Assembly: GCF_022179065.1 (NCBI RefSeq)
Contig: NZ_BPQD01000007.1
Coordinates: 124,001-188,000 of the forward strand
Length of the DNA stretch: 64,000 nt
Source of the DNA: Methylobacterium adhaesivum
GTDB lineage: Bacteria; Pseudomonadota; Alphaproteobacteria; Rhizobiales; Beijerinckiaceae
Direction of reading: 5' to 3'
Shown: positions 51,340 through 60,220 of the stretch, in pieces
How the letters are laid out: each line of letters begins with the position of its first letter
Position numbering within the stretch: the stretch's first letter is position 1
Translations under genes and position numbers: made by a program
The notes under the pieces: model-generated
The model's input: only the letters and a program-made list of their open reading frames with translations
The model's database searches: none
Told to the model about the DNA's origin: nothing

Positions 51340-52032
51340 CTACTTGCACTCCTCGCGGGCGCGCTTCATTGCCTCGCCGAAGCCGGCCAGGGCGTACTCG
51401 TCGCTGGTCGGATTGCCGCGCATGGACGTGGTCTTGACCTGAAGTTTCGCCGTGCGCGTCATTTCGGTGACGACGCGGGTCTCCTCGGCTTGGTTCTGGA
51501 GCCAGGCATTGCTGTCCTTGATCACGAGGCCGTAGCGCGTGGCGCCGAGGTGGATGGCCGGGTCCGTGGCGGCGGCATTGGGCTTGGCGGCGGCGCCCGC
51601 CTGACTCGTCGCGGGCTTGGCCGGAAACCCGAGCATCACCGCGACTTCGTTGGCGATGTTCTCACCCTTGCGCACGGTGACGAACAGGTAGGCCGTGTCG
51701 CGCGCGAGGGTCTTGGGGGAGCGCGTGGTCGGCTGCGCGATGGCGTAGCACACGCGGGTCTTGCCATGGCCGTTGGCGAACACGTTCCAGTCGCCGAAGA
51801 TCGCCACGGGCGTCGCCTGCTGCATGCCCGGCGCCGTCACGGCCTTTCCGCTCTTGCCCGAGCGGGTCCGACGGCGCTTGCTGCCGGATTCCTCCGCCGC
51901 GGCGGGTGCCGCCTCCTGGGCCTGGACCAGCCCGGCTCCAAGGGGCGATCGGCTCCCGGTGAGGGCCGCCGGTCCGCACAGGAGAGCCGTCGAGAGCCCG
52001 AGGAGGAGGCAGCGCCGGACGTCGAGGAGCAT
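51340..52032 (-). CDS. IalB-like (invasion-associated locus B) family protein
   Basis: 230 aa with an N-terminal signal (LLLGLSTALLCGPAALTG). The family pattern FGDWNVFANGHGKTRVCYAIAQP at about 80-102 and GLVIKDSNAWLQNQAEE fit IalB proteins, periplasmic proteins named from Bartonella and widespread in alphaproteobacteria where their role is not invasion. A basic linker (KRRRTRSGKSGK) lies between signal and domain. Confidence 0.82.
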   Translation of the reverse strand: MLLDVRRCLLLGLSTALLCGPAALTGSRSPLGAGLVQAQEAAPAAAEESGSKRRRTRSGKSGKAVTAPGMQQATPVAIFGDWNVFANGHGKTRVCYAIAQPTTRSPKTLARDTAYLFVTVRKGENIANEVAVMLGFPAKPATSQAGAAAKPNAAATDPAIHLGATRYGLVIKDSNAWLQNQAEETRVVTEMTRTAKLQVKTTSMRGNPTSDEYALAGFGEAMKRAREECK

Positions 52033-52085
52033 GAAGAAACCTTGTGGGCGGGACCGTATCGGCCTGGGGGCTGTGTGAAGCGCGC

Positions 52086-52433
52086 TTACGACGCGTGGGC
52101 CTCGACGGCGAAGCCCGCGACGGGAATCGCCGCCATCGGCACGTCGCGGACCGAGATCGACGGCTCCTCACGGCCGGCGGATCCGGCGGTGGCCTGGAGC
52201 GGCGTCGCAGCCTGAGGCTCCGGGGCCAGGGTCCGGAGCGTCGGCAGGGCCCGGGGCTTCGGATCATTGTAGGGCGTGTTGTAGCACTTTCGCACGGAGG
52301 CCCAGAACGCCCCACGCTCCTCCTCGCCCAGGCGTGCGAGGACGGCGTCGATGCGGTCCGTGGCCTGCGCGGCGAAGCCGGGGACATCGTCCGGCATCAT
52401 CCAACTCTCGACGGGCAAACTCTCGACGGGCAT
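52086..52433 (-). CDS. Hypothetical protein
   Basis: 115 aa from ATG 52433, chosen for its GGAG 7 nt upstream; ATG 52505 is possible. The start contains a short tandem repeat (MPVESLPVES) coded by a 14-15 bp DNA repeat. Middle segment TDRIDAVLARLGEEERGAFWASVRKC is helical; the rest is Pro/Ala-rich. It lies next to argH on the same strand. No function assigned. Confidence 0.5.
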   Translation of the reverse strand: MPVESLPVESWMMPDDVPGFAAQATDRIDAVLARLGEEERGAFWASVRKCYNTPYNDPKPRALPTLRTLAPEPQAATPLQATAGSAGREEPSISVRDVPMAAIPVAGFAVEAHAS

Positions 52434-52562
52434 GCGCGATCTCCGAACGGGCTCGGGCAGGTTTGGGGGCCTCTCGCGACGGCACGGGGCCGGCGCGAGA
52501 GGCATCTAGGCAGGATCACATAGCTGGACCGTGAACGCCACGCGTCACGGCCCCGCTTTTTC

Positions 52563-53966
52563 TCATGCGTTCGCGCCGTCCGCGGCCGCGCCGAGGTGGT
52601 CGAGCCAGCGCGTGGCCTGTGCGCGCACGTTGTCGGGCGCGGTGCCGCCGTAGCTGGTGCGGCTCGAGACGGAGTTCTCCACGCCGAGCACGGCATAGAC
52701 GGCGTCGGTGATCCGGGGCTCGGCCGCCCGCATCTCGTCGAGGGTGAGTTCCTCGAGGCCGACGCTCCGGGCGGACGCCGTGCCCACGAGGCGGCCGGTG
52801 ACGTGGTGGGCTTCGCGGAACGGCAGGCCGAGTTCGCGCACGAGCCAGTCGGCGAGATCAGTCGCCGTGGCGTAGCCGGAGCCGGCGGCCCGCGCCAGAA
52901 CGGGGGCATTGGGTTCGAGGTCGCGCACCATACCGGTCATGGCGGCCAAGCAGAGCGACAGGGCCTGAAGGGCGTCGAAGGTGCCCTCCTTGTCCTCCTG
53001 CATGTCCTTCGAATAGGCGAGCGGCAGGCCCTTCATCACGATGAGGAGACCCGTCAGCGCGCCGATGACCCGACCGGATTTCGCGCGCACGAGTTCGGCG
53101 GCGTCCGGGTTACGCTTCTGCGGCATGATCGACGAGCCGGTGGTGTAGCCGTCCGACAGGCGCACGAAATCGAACTGCGCCGAGGTCCACACCACGAGTT
53201 CCTCGGCAAAGCGCGAGAGGTGGACGGCGCAGATGGAAGCGGCGGACAGCGATTCGAGGGCGAAGTCGCGGTCGGCCACGGAATCGAGGGAATTGGCCGT
53301 CGGACGGTCGAAGCCGAGGGCCGCCGCCGTGGCGTGCCGGTCGATGGGAAACGAGGTGCCGGCGAGCGCCGCCGCCCCCAGGGGGCATTCGTTCAAACGG
53401 GCACGGGCATCGCGAAAACGGCCCCGGTCGCGGGCCAGCATCTCCACATAGGCGAGGCAATGGTGCCCGAAGGTGACGGGCTGGGCCGATTGCAGGTGGG
53501 TGAAGCCCGGCATCACCGTGCCGGCGTGGGCCAGCGCCTTTTCGGCGAGCGCCCGCTGCAGGCCGGCCGCCTGCTCGTCGAGGTTGTCCAGGGTGTCGCG
53601 CACCCACAGCTTCATGTCGGTGGCGACCTGATCGTTGCGCGAGCGGGCCGTGTGCAGGCGCCCGGCGGCCGGGCCGACGATCTCGGTGAGCCGGCTCTCG
53701 ACGGACATGTGGATGTCCTCGAGTTCGCGCTTGAACACGAAGCCGCCGCTCTCGATTTCCGTCGCCACGGCCTTGAGACCGTCTTGAATCGCCGCCACAT
53801 CGGCCTTCGGCAGGATGCCGGCCTCGCCCAGCATCGCCACGTGCGCCAGGGAGCCGCGGATGTCCTGGGGCGCGAGGCGCTTGTCGAACCCGATGGAGGC
53901 GTTGATCTCCTCCATGATCTCGGCGGGGCCGCTCGCGAAGCGCCCGCCCCACATCCGGTTGCTCAT
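52563..53966 (-). CDS. argH: Argininosuccinate lyase ArgH
   Basis: 467 aa, normal length. Signature [26 protein letters not shown] and the start [10 protein letters not shown] are all present. Catalyses the last step of arginine synthesis, releasing fumarate. The open frame extends to 54620 but antisense to tlpA; ATG 53966 is the true start. Confidence 0.97.
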   Translation of the reverse strand: MSNRMWGGRFASGPAEIMEEINASIGFDKRLAPQDIRGSLAHVAMLGEAGILPKADVAAIQDGLKAVATEIESGGFVFKRELEDIHMSVESRLTEIVGPAAGRLHTARSRNDQVATDMKLWVRDTLDNLDEQAAGLQRALAEKALAHAGTVMPGFTHLQSAQPVTFGHHCLAYVEMLARDRGRFRDARARLNECPLGAAALAGTSFPIDRHATAAALGFDRPTANSLDSVADRDFALESLSAASICAVHLSRFAEELVVWTSAQFDFVRLSDGYTTGSSIMPQKRNPDAAELVRAKSGRVIGALTGLLIVMKGLPLAYSKDMQEDKEGTFDALQALSLCLAAMTGMVRDLEPNAPVLARAAGSGYATATDLADWLVRELGLPFREAHHVTGRLVGTASARSVGLEELTLDEMRAAEPRITDAVYAVLGVENSVSSRTSYGGTAPDNVRAQATRWLDHLGAAADGANA

Positions 53967-54017
53967 GTCTGCAATGATCCTTCCAGCCGCCCCGTCCACC
54001 CTGCCGGCGACGCAACG

Positions 54018-54650
54018 ATGATGCCCGTTCGCGCGGCGGGCCTCGCGGCCGGGGCCGTTCTCGTCGCCGCCGTCGGGGCGGGGCTTGCCGTATACGGGAC
54101 GGGCCAGACCGGCGGCAACTCCGCCCCCTGCGCGGCGGCGTCCGAGGCCGTCGCCCGCATCGCCCCAAAGGCGCGCGGTGCCGTCGCGGCCCTGCAGGTC
54201 CTTGAGACGCCCCGTCCGGCCCCGGCCCTCGCCTTCAAGGGTCCGGACGGCGCCGACACGACCCTGGCGTCCCTCGACGGGCGTCTGCGGCTCGTGAACC
54301 TGTGGGCGACGTGGTGCGCGCCCTGCAAGGCCGAGATGCCGGCCCTCGACCGACTCGAGGCGGAGTTCGGCGGTCCGGATTTCGCCGTGGTGACCATCAA
54401 CGTCGAGACCCGCGCCCTCGACAAGCCGCCGCAATGGCTCCGGGACAACGGCATCGCGCACCTCGCCTATTACGCCGATCCGGGCGGACGGGTGCTGCCG
54501 GCGATCCAGAAGGACACCGGCTCCCAGGGGTTGCCGACGACGATGCTGGTCGATGCCAAGGGCTGCACCCTCGGCGTGATGAAGGGGCCGGCCGACTGGA
54601 GCGGCCCGGACGCCAAGCATCTCATCGCCGCCGCCCTCGGCCGGAACTGA
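54018..54650 (+). CDS. tlpA: TlpA-family thiol:disulfide oxidoreductase
   Basis: 210 aa from ATG 54018 (or 54021). Hydrophobic N-terminal anchor (about 4-25), then a thioredoxin fold with active site WCAPC in [14 protein letters not shown] and cis-Pro in GLPTTML. It faces the periplasm and reduces cytochrome c maturation or oxidase assembly targets. Divergent from argH, as is common in rhizobia. Confidence 0.93.
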   Translation: MMPVRAAGLAAGAVLVAAVGAGLAVYGTGQTGGNSAPCAAASEAVARIAPKARGAVAALQVLETPRPAPALAFKGPDGADTTLASLDGRLRLVNLWATWCAPCKAEMPALDRLEAEFGGPDFAVVTINVETRALDKPPQWLRDNGIAHLAYYADPGGRVLPAIQKDTGSQGLPTTMLVDAKGCTLGVMKGPADWSGPDAKHLIAAALGRN

Positions 54651-54786
54651 GGGCGAACCTCCCGAGGTCCGTGGCCGATGATCCGGCTCTCCCGCGAAGA
54701 AGCGAGCCGCGACAGTGTTAACGGAGCCTTAGGGCAAACGCTGACGTGGTCGGTGCAAATCCGGACTGCGGTGGTCAAGGCAAGCG

Positions 54787-56475
54787 ATGTTCCTGAAAAA
54801 TCTCTCACTCCGAGCCAAACTCGGCTTGAGCTTCGGCGTGCTCTGTCTCCTCGTCCTCGCCTTAGGGGGCCTGTCCCTCTTCCAGCTGAACGCCGTGAAC
54901 ACCGTCGCCCGGGAAATGCGCGACGATCACCTGCCGAATGTCCAACTGCTTGCGAAGATGCAGGTCCTGATCCTGCGCACACGGACCAATGGGGCTCGGC
55001 TGATCAGCGCCGACACGGAGGCCCTGCGGACCGAGGTCATGGCGACCCTCGCCCGGCGCGACGCCGAGATGAGCGCCGTCCAGGCCGCCTACGTGGCACG
55101 GCCGGCCGCGCCGGAGGCCCGCACGATCTACGCCGATTTCGAGAAGGCCTGGAACGCCTATAACGGCCTGCGCGAGGCCGCCGCCGCCGACGTGCGGGCG
55201 GGGGACAGTGCCAAGGCGCAGCGCACGTTCAACACGACCCTGTCGACGGGGGTCAACGCCGTACTGACGGAGCTCCAGAAGCTCATCGACCGCGAGGACC
55301 GCATGGCCCGCGCCAGCGGCGTCCACGCCCAGGAGACCTACGACACCGCGCGCCTCGTCACCGCGATCCTCATCGCCGTGGCACTCCTCTGCGCCGCCTT
55401 CGCGGCGGCCCTCCTCGTCCTCGGCGTCAGCGTTCCCCTGCGGCGGATGACGCAGACCATGGGCCGCCTCGCTGAAGGCGACGTGTCGGCCGAGGTGCCC
55501 TACGTCGGCCAGGGCGACGAGATCGGGGCCATGGCGGGCGCCGTCCGGGTGTTCAAGGACAACATCGTGCAGAGCCGCGCCCTGGAGGAGGAGACGCGTC
55601 TGGCACGCTTGGATGCCGACGCGCAGCGCCGGATGGCGACGCTCGGGCTCGCCGATCGGTTCGAAGCGGCGGTCGGCGGCATCGTCGCGCAGGTGAGCTC
55701 CGCAGCCACCGAGCTCCAGGCGACGGCTGGAAGCCTGTCGGGCACCGCCTCCAAGGGGGCGGAGCGCTCGACGCAGGCGGCAGCCTCGGCCGGCGAGGCG
55801 GCCACCAACGTCACCACCGTGGCGGCGGCGGCCGAAGAACTCGGATCCTCCGTCACCGAGATCGGCCGGCAGGTTCAGGGTTCGGCGAACCTGTCGCGCC
55901 TCGCCGTGAGCGAGGCCGGCGAGACCGTCGCCCTGGTGCGGGACCTCAACGAGACGGCCGCCCGGATCGGAGACGTGGTGGCGATGATCGCGACCATCGC
56001 GGGCCAGACCAACCTGCTTGCCCTCAACGCCACCATCGAGGCAGCCCGGGCCGGGGAAGCGGGCCGGGGCTTTGCCGTGGTCGCGGCGGAGGTGAAGGAA
56101 CTCGCCAACCAGACGGCGCGGGCCACGGACGAGATCACCTCCCAGATCGGCCGCATACAGGTCTCGACCGGACAGGCGGTGACCGCCATCGGTGGGATCA
56201 CCACCCGCATCCGCGAGATCAGCGCCGTGGCGAGTTCCATCGCGGCCGCCGTCGAGGAACAGGGGGCGGCAACCCAGGAGATCGTGCGCAACGTCACGGA
56301 GGCGGCCTCCGGCACCGATGCGGTCACCCGCATCATGGGCGGCGTCGCGGCGACGGCCGAAGAGACCGGCGCGGCGGCGGCGCAGGTGCTGTCAGCCGCC
56401 TCCGAACTGTCCCGGCAATCCGAGGATCTGCGGGGCGAGGTCTCGCACTTCCTCGCGACGGTGCGGGCTGCCTGA
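54787..56475 (+). CDS. Methyl-accepting chemotaxis protein
   Basis: 562 aa. TM1 about 13-35 ([21 protein letters not shown]), periplasmic four-helix-bundle sensor (about 38-188), TM2 about 190-213, HAMP ([16 protein letters not shown]), then a cytosolic coiled-coil with the signalling hairpin [21 protein letters not shown]. No clear C-terminal pentapeptide for CheR binding. Ligand unknown. Stand-alone gene, no che genes near. Confidence 0.94.
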   Translation: MFLKNLSLRAKLGLSFGVLCLLVLALGGLSLFQLNAVNTVAREMRDDHLPNVQLLAKMQVLILRTRTNGARLISADTEALRTEVMATLARRDAEMSAVQAAYVARPAAPEARTIYADFEKAWNAYNGLREAAAADVRAGDSAKAQRTFNTTLSTGVNAVLTELQKLIDREDRMARASGVHAQETYDTARLVTAILIAVALLCAAFAAALLVLGVSVPLRRMTQTMGRLAEGDVSAEVPYVGQGDEIGAMAGAVRVFKDNIVQSRALEEETRLARLDADAQRRMATLGLADRFEAAVGGIVAQVSSAATELQATAGSLSGTASKGAERSTQAAASAGEAATNVTTVAAAAEELGSSVTEIGRQVQGSANLSRLAVSEAGETVALVRDLNETAARIGDVVAMIATIAGQTNLLALNATIEAARAGEAGRGFAVVAAEVKELANQTARATDEITSQIGRIQVSTGQAVTAIGGITTRIREISAVASSIAAAVEEQGAATQEIVRNVTEAASGTDAVTRIMGGVAATAEETGAAAAQVLSAASELSRQSEDLRGEVSHFLATVRAA

Positions 56476-56493
56476 ACCGTCGCGGCGTCGGGA

Positions 56494-58023
56494 TCAGGCC
56501 CGGCGCAGGCGTAGGCCGAACGCCTTCAGGGTGGCGAGCAGCAACACGGCGTAGACGAGGGCACCCACCGTGCCGAGGACGCCAAGGACCGCCACCTCGC
56601 GCAGATGCGGCATGGCCGGAATCACCCCTTCGATCACGGGTAATCCGAAGCGGGCAACGAGCCCGAGGGCTGCGCAGGCGAGGACGACGCCCACGAGGGT
56701 GATGCCGAACCCCCGGCCGGGTGCCATCCAGCCGCGTCGCCAGGCCAGGGCCACCAGAAGGCCGAGGTTGACCCACTGGCCAATGGCCGTCGCCAGGGCG
56801 AGGCCGGTGACGCCGTAGGGGCCGGTGAGCACGACCTTCAAGGCCACGTTGATCGCGATGGCGGTCAGCGAGGCGATGAGCGGCGTCATCGTGGCCTGAC
56901 GCGCATAGAAGCTCGGCAAGGCGCTGCGCAGGAGCACCACGGCGGGGAGTGCGAGGCCGTAGGCGGCGAGCACCGAGGCGGCGCGGGCCGCGTCCTCCGC
57001 CCCGAAGGCCCCACGCTGGAACAGGGCCGCCATGATCAGGCCCGGCAGGGTCAGGAACGCGACGGTGAAGGGCGCCGACAGAGCGAGAGAGAACCCCGCC
57101 GCCCGGTTCTGCGCCGCGTGCGCCCCGGCGGTATCCCCCGCCGCGATCCGCCGGCTCATCTCGGGCAGCAGAACCGTGCCGGCCGCGATGGCGATGACGC
57201 CGAACGGAAGCTGGTAGAGCCGGTCGGCATAGTACAGGGCGGAAACCGCCCCCGTGGGCAGGAAGCTCGCGATGATGGTGTCGGCGAAGGACGCGATCTG
57301 GAAGCCGGCCGAGCCGATCACCGCCGGCCCGAGCACCTTGAAGAAGCGCCGCATGGCCGGGTCGCGCAGGCTGGGGGCCGTGAGCGTCGGGGCGATCCCG
57401 GCGCGCCGGCACGCCCACCACACCAGGGCGAATTGCAGCACGCCGGACACCGACACGCCCCAGGCGGCGGCGTAAGCGGCATTGGGGAAGAGGGCCGCCA
57501 GGGCGAGGGCGGCCAGCATCGACAGGTTGAGGAGGACCGGTGCACCCGCCGCCACGGCGAAGCGCCGATGCGCGTTGAGCAACCCCGAGAACAGGGTCAC
57601 CAGGGTCATGAACAGGAGGTAGGGGAAAGTGATCCGGGTCAGCGAGACGGCCAGCGCGAAACGCTCCGGGTCCTCGGAGAAGCCCGGTGCCAGGGCCCGC
57701 ACCACCCACGGCATCGTCGGCATGGCCAGCGCCAGGAAGACGATCTGCACGAGGAGCATCAGGGTGAAGATGCGGTCGGCGAAACGCCGGGCCGCCCCCG
57801 CCTCGGCGGCCTCGGACAGGCCGGCATAGCTCGGCACGAAGGCGGTGTTGAACGCGCCCTCGCCGAAGATCGCCCGGAAGTGGTTGGGCAGGCGGAACGC
57901 CACCACGAAGGCGTCGGCCACCGGACCGGCCCCGAGGATCGCGGCCATCACCACATCACGGGCAAAGCCCGTGACCCGCGACACCAGCGTCCAGCCGCCG
58001 ACGGAGAGGATGCTGCGGATCAT
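56494..58023 (-). CDS. murJ: Lipid II flippase MurJ
   Basis: 509 aa, about 14 membrane segments. Signatures: ILGAGPVADAFVVAFRLPN near the N-terminus and NTAFVPSYAG, and FGVIAIAAGTVLLPEMSR. It moves lipid II across the inner membrane for peptidoglycan synthesis. Read from the same strand as sodB, 278 nt downstream of it. Confidence 0.94.
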   Translation of the reverse strand: MIRSILSVGGWTLVSRVTGFARDVVMAAILGAGPVADAFVVAFRLPNHFRAIFGEGAFNTAFVPSYAGLSEAAEAGAARRFADRIFTLMLLVQIVFLALAMPTMPWVVRALAPGFSEDPERFALAVSLTRITFPYLLFMTLVTLFSGLLNAHRRFAVAAGAPVLLNLSMLAALALAALFPNAAYAAAWGVSVSGVLQFALVWWACRRAGIAPTLTAPSLRDPAMRRFFKVLGPAVIGSAGFQIASFADTIIASFLPTGAVSALYYADRLYQLPFGVIAIAAGTVLLPEMSRRIAAGDTAGAHAAQNRAAGFSLALSAPFTVAFLTLPGLIMAALFQRGAFGAEDAARAASVLAAYGLALPAVVLLRSALPSFYARQATMTPLIASLTAIAINVALKVVLTGPYGVTGLALATAIGQWVNLGLLVALAWRRGWMAPGRGFGITLVGVVLACAALGLVARFGLPVIEGVIPAMPHLREVAVLGVLGTVGALVYAVLLLATLKAFGLRLRRA

Positions 58024-58129
58024 GGGACTCGCTCGACGGACGTCACGACCCTCCCCCTACGGGTCGGGCGCCTGCGGAGCAGGCAAGACAGAACATTTCG
58101 ATGTTCGGGCGGAAACGGAGCGTCAGCAC

Positions 58130-58159
58130 GGGTCCCTTTCCTGGACGGAGAGGGGACCC
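58130..58159. repeat. Degenerate palindromic repeat between murJ and sodB
   Basis: GGGTCCCTTTCC and GGAGAGGGGACCC nearly pair (one deletion, one G-U). It shares the CTCTCC/GGAGAG core with 4741-4769 and 14606-14700, so it is a third, weathered copy of that repeat family. Confidence 0.5.
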
Positions 58160-58253
58160 GTTGCGATCAACGCTTGCCGGTCGAGGCTCGCGAAAGCAGT
58201 CGCGAGGACCTTCTGTCGGGCAGATGGCCGCCCCTGAACGTTGACACGGCAAC

Positions 58254-58277
58254 GCCGCGGGCCTGGCGACCCGCGGC
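58254..58277 (-). terminator. Hairpin downstream of sodB
   Basis: GCCGCGGG and CCCGCGGC with an 8-nt loop, about 25 nt after the sodB stop. No T-run follows. Confidence 0.5.
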
Positions 58278-58301
58278 GCGGCATTCGCTTCTAAAAAAGG
58301 C

Positions 58302-58901
58302 TTACTTGGTGGCCTCGGCGTACATCTGCTCGACGTGCTCCCAGTTCACGAGGTTCTCGATGAACGCCTTGAGGTAGTCGGGCCGACGGTTGCGGTAGTC
58401 GATGTAGTAGGAGTGCTCCCACACGTCGACGCCGAGAATCGGCTTGGCGCCGTGGACGAGGGGGTTCTCGCCGTTGGGAGTCTTCTGGATCTCGAGCTTG
58501 CCGTCCTTGACGGCGAGCCAGGCCCAGCCGGAGCCGAACTGGCCGATGCCGGCCTGGATGAAGTCGGCCTTGAACTTCTCGAAGCCGCCGAGATCCTCGT
58601 CGATCTTCTTGGCCAGCGCCCCGGGCACGGCACCGCCGCCGTTGGGCTTCATCCACTGCCAGAAGTGGATGTGGTTGTAGTGCTGCCCGGCATTGTTGAA
58701 GAGCGGCTGGTTGTTGCCGTAGGCGGCCACCAGAACCTCCTCGACGCTCTTGCCTTCGAGGCCGGTGCCTTCGAGGAGCTTGTTGCCCGTGTCGACATAG
58801 GCCTTGTGATGCTTGTCGTGGTGAAACTCGAGGGTTTCCTTCGACATGTAGGGGCCGAGCGCGTCGTAGGCGTAGGGCAGTTCGGGCAGGGTGAAGGTCA
58901 T
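58302..58901 (-). CDS. sodB: Iron-type superoxide dismutase
   Basis: 199 aa. Metal ligands are His27 (EFHHDKHH), His77 (YNHIHFW), and Asp and His in DVWEHSYY. Gln73 in NNAGQHYNH is at the position typical of Fe-SOD (the Mn form usually has Gly there), so iron is the likely metal. Cytosolic (no signal). ATG 58901 with GGAG upstream. Confidence 0.95.
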   Translation of the reverse strand: MTFTLPELPYAYDALGPYMSKETLEFHHDKHHKAYVDTGNKLLEGTGLEGKSVEEVLVAAYGNNQPLFNNAGQHYNHIHFWQWMKPNGGGAVPGALAKKIDEDLGGFEKFKADFIQAGIGQFGSGWAWLAVKDGKLEIQKTPNGENPLVHGAKPILGVDVWEHSYYIDYRNRRPDYLKAFIENLVNWEHVEQMYAEATK

Positions 58902-59051
58902 CGGCAAATCTCCGGGTCGTGACGTCAGGGATGCGAAGGCAGGCGCGACAATGCGCCCGCCGCCCGCTCAACCAACGCGCCGATACCTAAGTCGATGCCG
59001 ACGCGGCGGCAACGCCGCAGGGGTCCACGGGGTGTGGCCGGCGGGCCGATT

Positions 59052-59079
59052 TTGCAAAAGGGGCGCAGGGCCTTACTAT
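59052..59079 (+). promoter_or_regulatory. Candidate sigma-70 promoter of the proline-rich membrane protein
   Basis: TTGCAA (59052-59057) and TACTAT (59074-59079), 16 nt apart, 42 nt before the start codon. Confidence 0.55.
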
Positions 59080-59120
59080 GCGCGCCGCACTCCAGGTGCA
59101 GGCGTTTTTTCGAGAGTTTC

Positions 59121-60140
59121 ATGAACATTGCGCTGTTTGCGCTTGCCATCCTGATGATCGTCGGCGGCGTGGCGTCGGTCATCCAGGGGTTCCCCTTCGT
59201 TCGGCTGGAGAGCGGCATGGCCATGACCGTCGCCGGGGCCACCACCGCTTCGGCCGGCGTCGTGGTCCTCGGGCTCGCGGCCGTCGTCAGTCATCTGCGG
59301 GGCCTGGGACAGCGGCTGAGCGAACTGCGTCTCGCGGCTCCCGCGACGGAGGCCGCACCGGCCCGGGCCCTCGCCCCCCCCATGCCCGAACCCACGTTCG
59401 CGCAACCCTCCTTGGCGGAATCGTCCTTCGCGGAGCCGGCCTTCGCGGAGCCGCCCCTGGCCATGTCCGGCGACCGACCGGCGCGTCAGCGGCCGAGCTT
59501 CGGCGAGCCCGGTCGCGATGGGGATTCCGGCGCGACGCCGGGCGTTGGAATGGCGAGTGTCGGAATGGCGGGGCTCGGTGCAGGGGTCGCCGCCGCGCGT
59601 TTCGCCCCCACCCCCGAGAGCGACGCGTTCGCCGGTGCGGGACCGGGGGGACGCGGAACGGAACCGACCTTCGTCCTGCCGCCCGAACCGGAGCCGGCGC
59701 CCCCGCCGGAGCCGGAGCCCGTCGAGCCGCTCCTGCCCGATCTCCTGCCTCCGGCGAGCGAGACCGCCCCCACCCCGGACGTGGTCGCGACGCCCGAGAT
59801 TCCCGAGGCCGCAGAGGCGGAGCGGGCGGCGACGGACGAGACTCCGACCCCGACGCTGTTCGACACCACCGGCGACGCGGCGGCCGAGCCGCTGCGCCTG
59901 TATCCGACCCTCGACACAACGGCCGCCGCGCCGCCGGCTCCTGAGCCCGAGCCGGCCGTGGTCGAACTCGCGCCCGACGTCGTCGGTACCTACAAATCCG
60001 GGGGCAACACCTACGTGATGTTCTCGAACGGCTCCATCGAGGCGGAGACGCCACGCGGGCGCTTCACCTTCGGCTCCCTCGACGAGCTCAAGGACTTCGT
60101 CCGGGCCGGCGGCGAGAACGACGCGCGGGGCGCGGCCTGA
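59121..60140 (+). CDS. Membrane protein with proline-rich linker, unknown function
   Basis: 339 aa. Two N-terminal hydrophobic helices (about 3-22 and 31-57), then a long disordered Pro/Glu/Ala-rich linker (about 75-290, with PEPEPAPPPEPEPVEP) and a small C-terminal domain (VVGTYKSGGNTYVMFSNGSIEAET, FGSLDELKDFV). The linker includes FAEPxFAEP near-repeats. Possibly a membrane-anchored scaffold reaching into the cytosol or periplasm. A promoter lies just upstream. Confidence 0.7.
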   Translation: MNIALFALAILMIVGGVASVIQGFPFVRLESGMAMTVAGATTASAGVVVLGLAAVVSHLRGLGQRLSELRLAAPATEAAPARALAPPMPEPTFAQPSLAESSFAEPAFAEPPLAMSGDRPARQRPSFGEPGRDGDSGATPGVGMASVGMAGLGAGVAAARFAPTPESDAFAGAGPGGRGTEPTFVLPPEPEPAPPPEPEPVEPLLPDLLPPASETAPTPDVVATPEIPEAAEAERAATDETPTPTLFDTTGDAAAEPLRLYPTLDTTAAAPPAPEPEPAVVELAPDVVGTYKSGGNTYVMFSNGSIEAETPRGRFTFGSLDELKDFVRAGGENDARGAA

Positions 60141-60166
60141 ATCGGGCCTTCCTTCGCGTGGGCCAA

Positions 60167-60209
60167 AGCATCGTCCCGAAAGGTGGCCTCCCGCTTTCGG
60201 GACGATGCT
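60167..60209. repeat. Large perfect palindrome (16-bp arms), repeat or terminator
   Basis: AGCATCGTCCCGAAAG and CTTTCGGGACGATGCT flank an 11-nt spacer, between two convergent genes. It is typical of dispersed intergenic palindromes of methylobacteria and other Rhizobiales and can also end transcription from both sides. Confidence 0.75.
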
Positions 60210-60220
60210 CGAAGTTCGGA

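Noticed and set aside
53967-54620. N-terminal extension of argH by about 218 codons
   Set aside because: It is antisense to tlpA, has no similarity to ArgH, and the ArgH family begins at [10 protein letters not shown].
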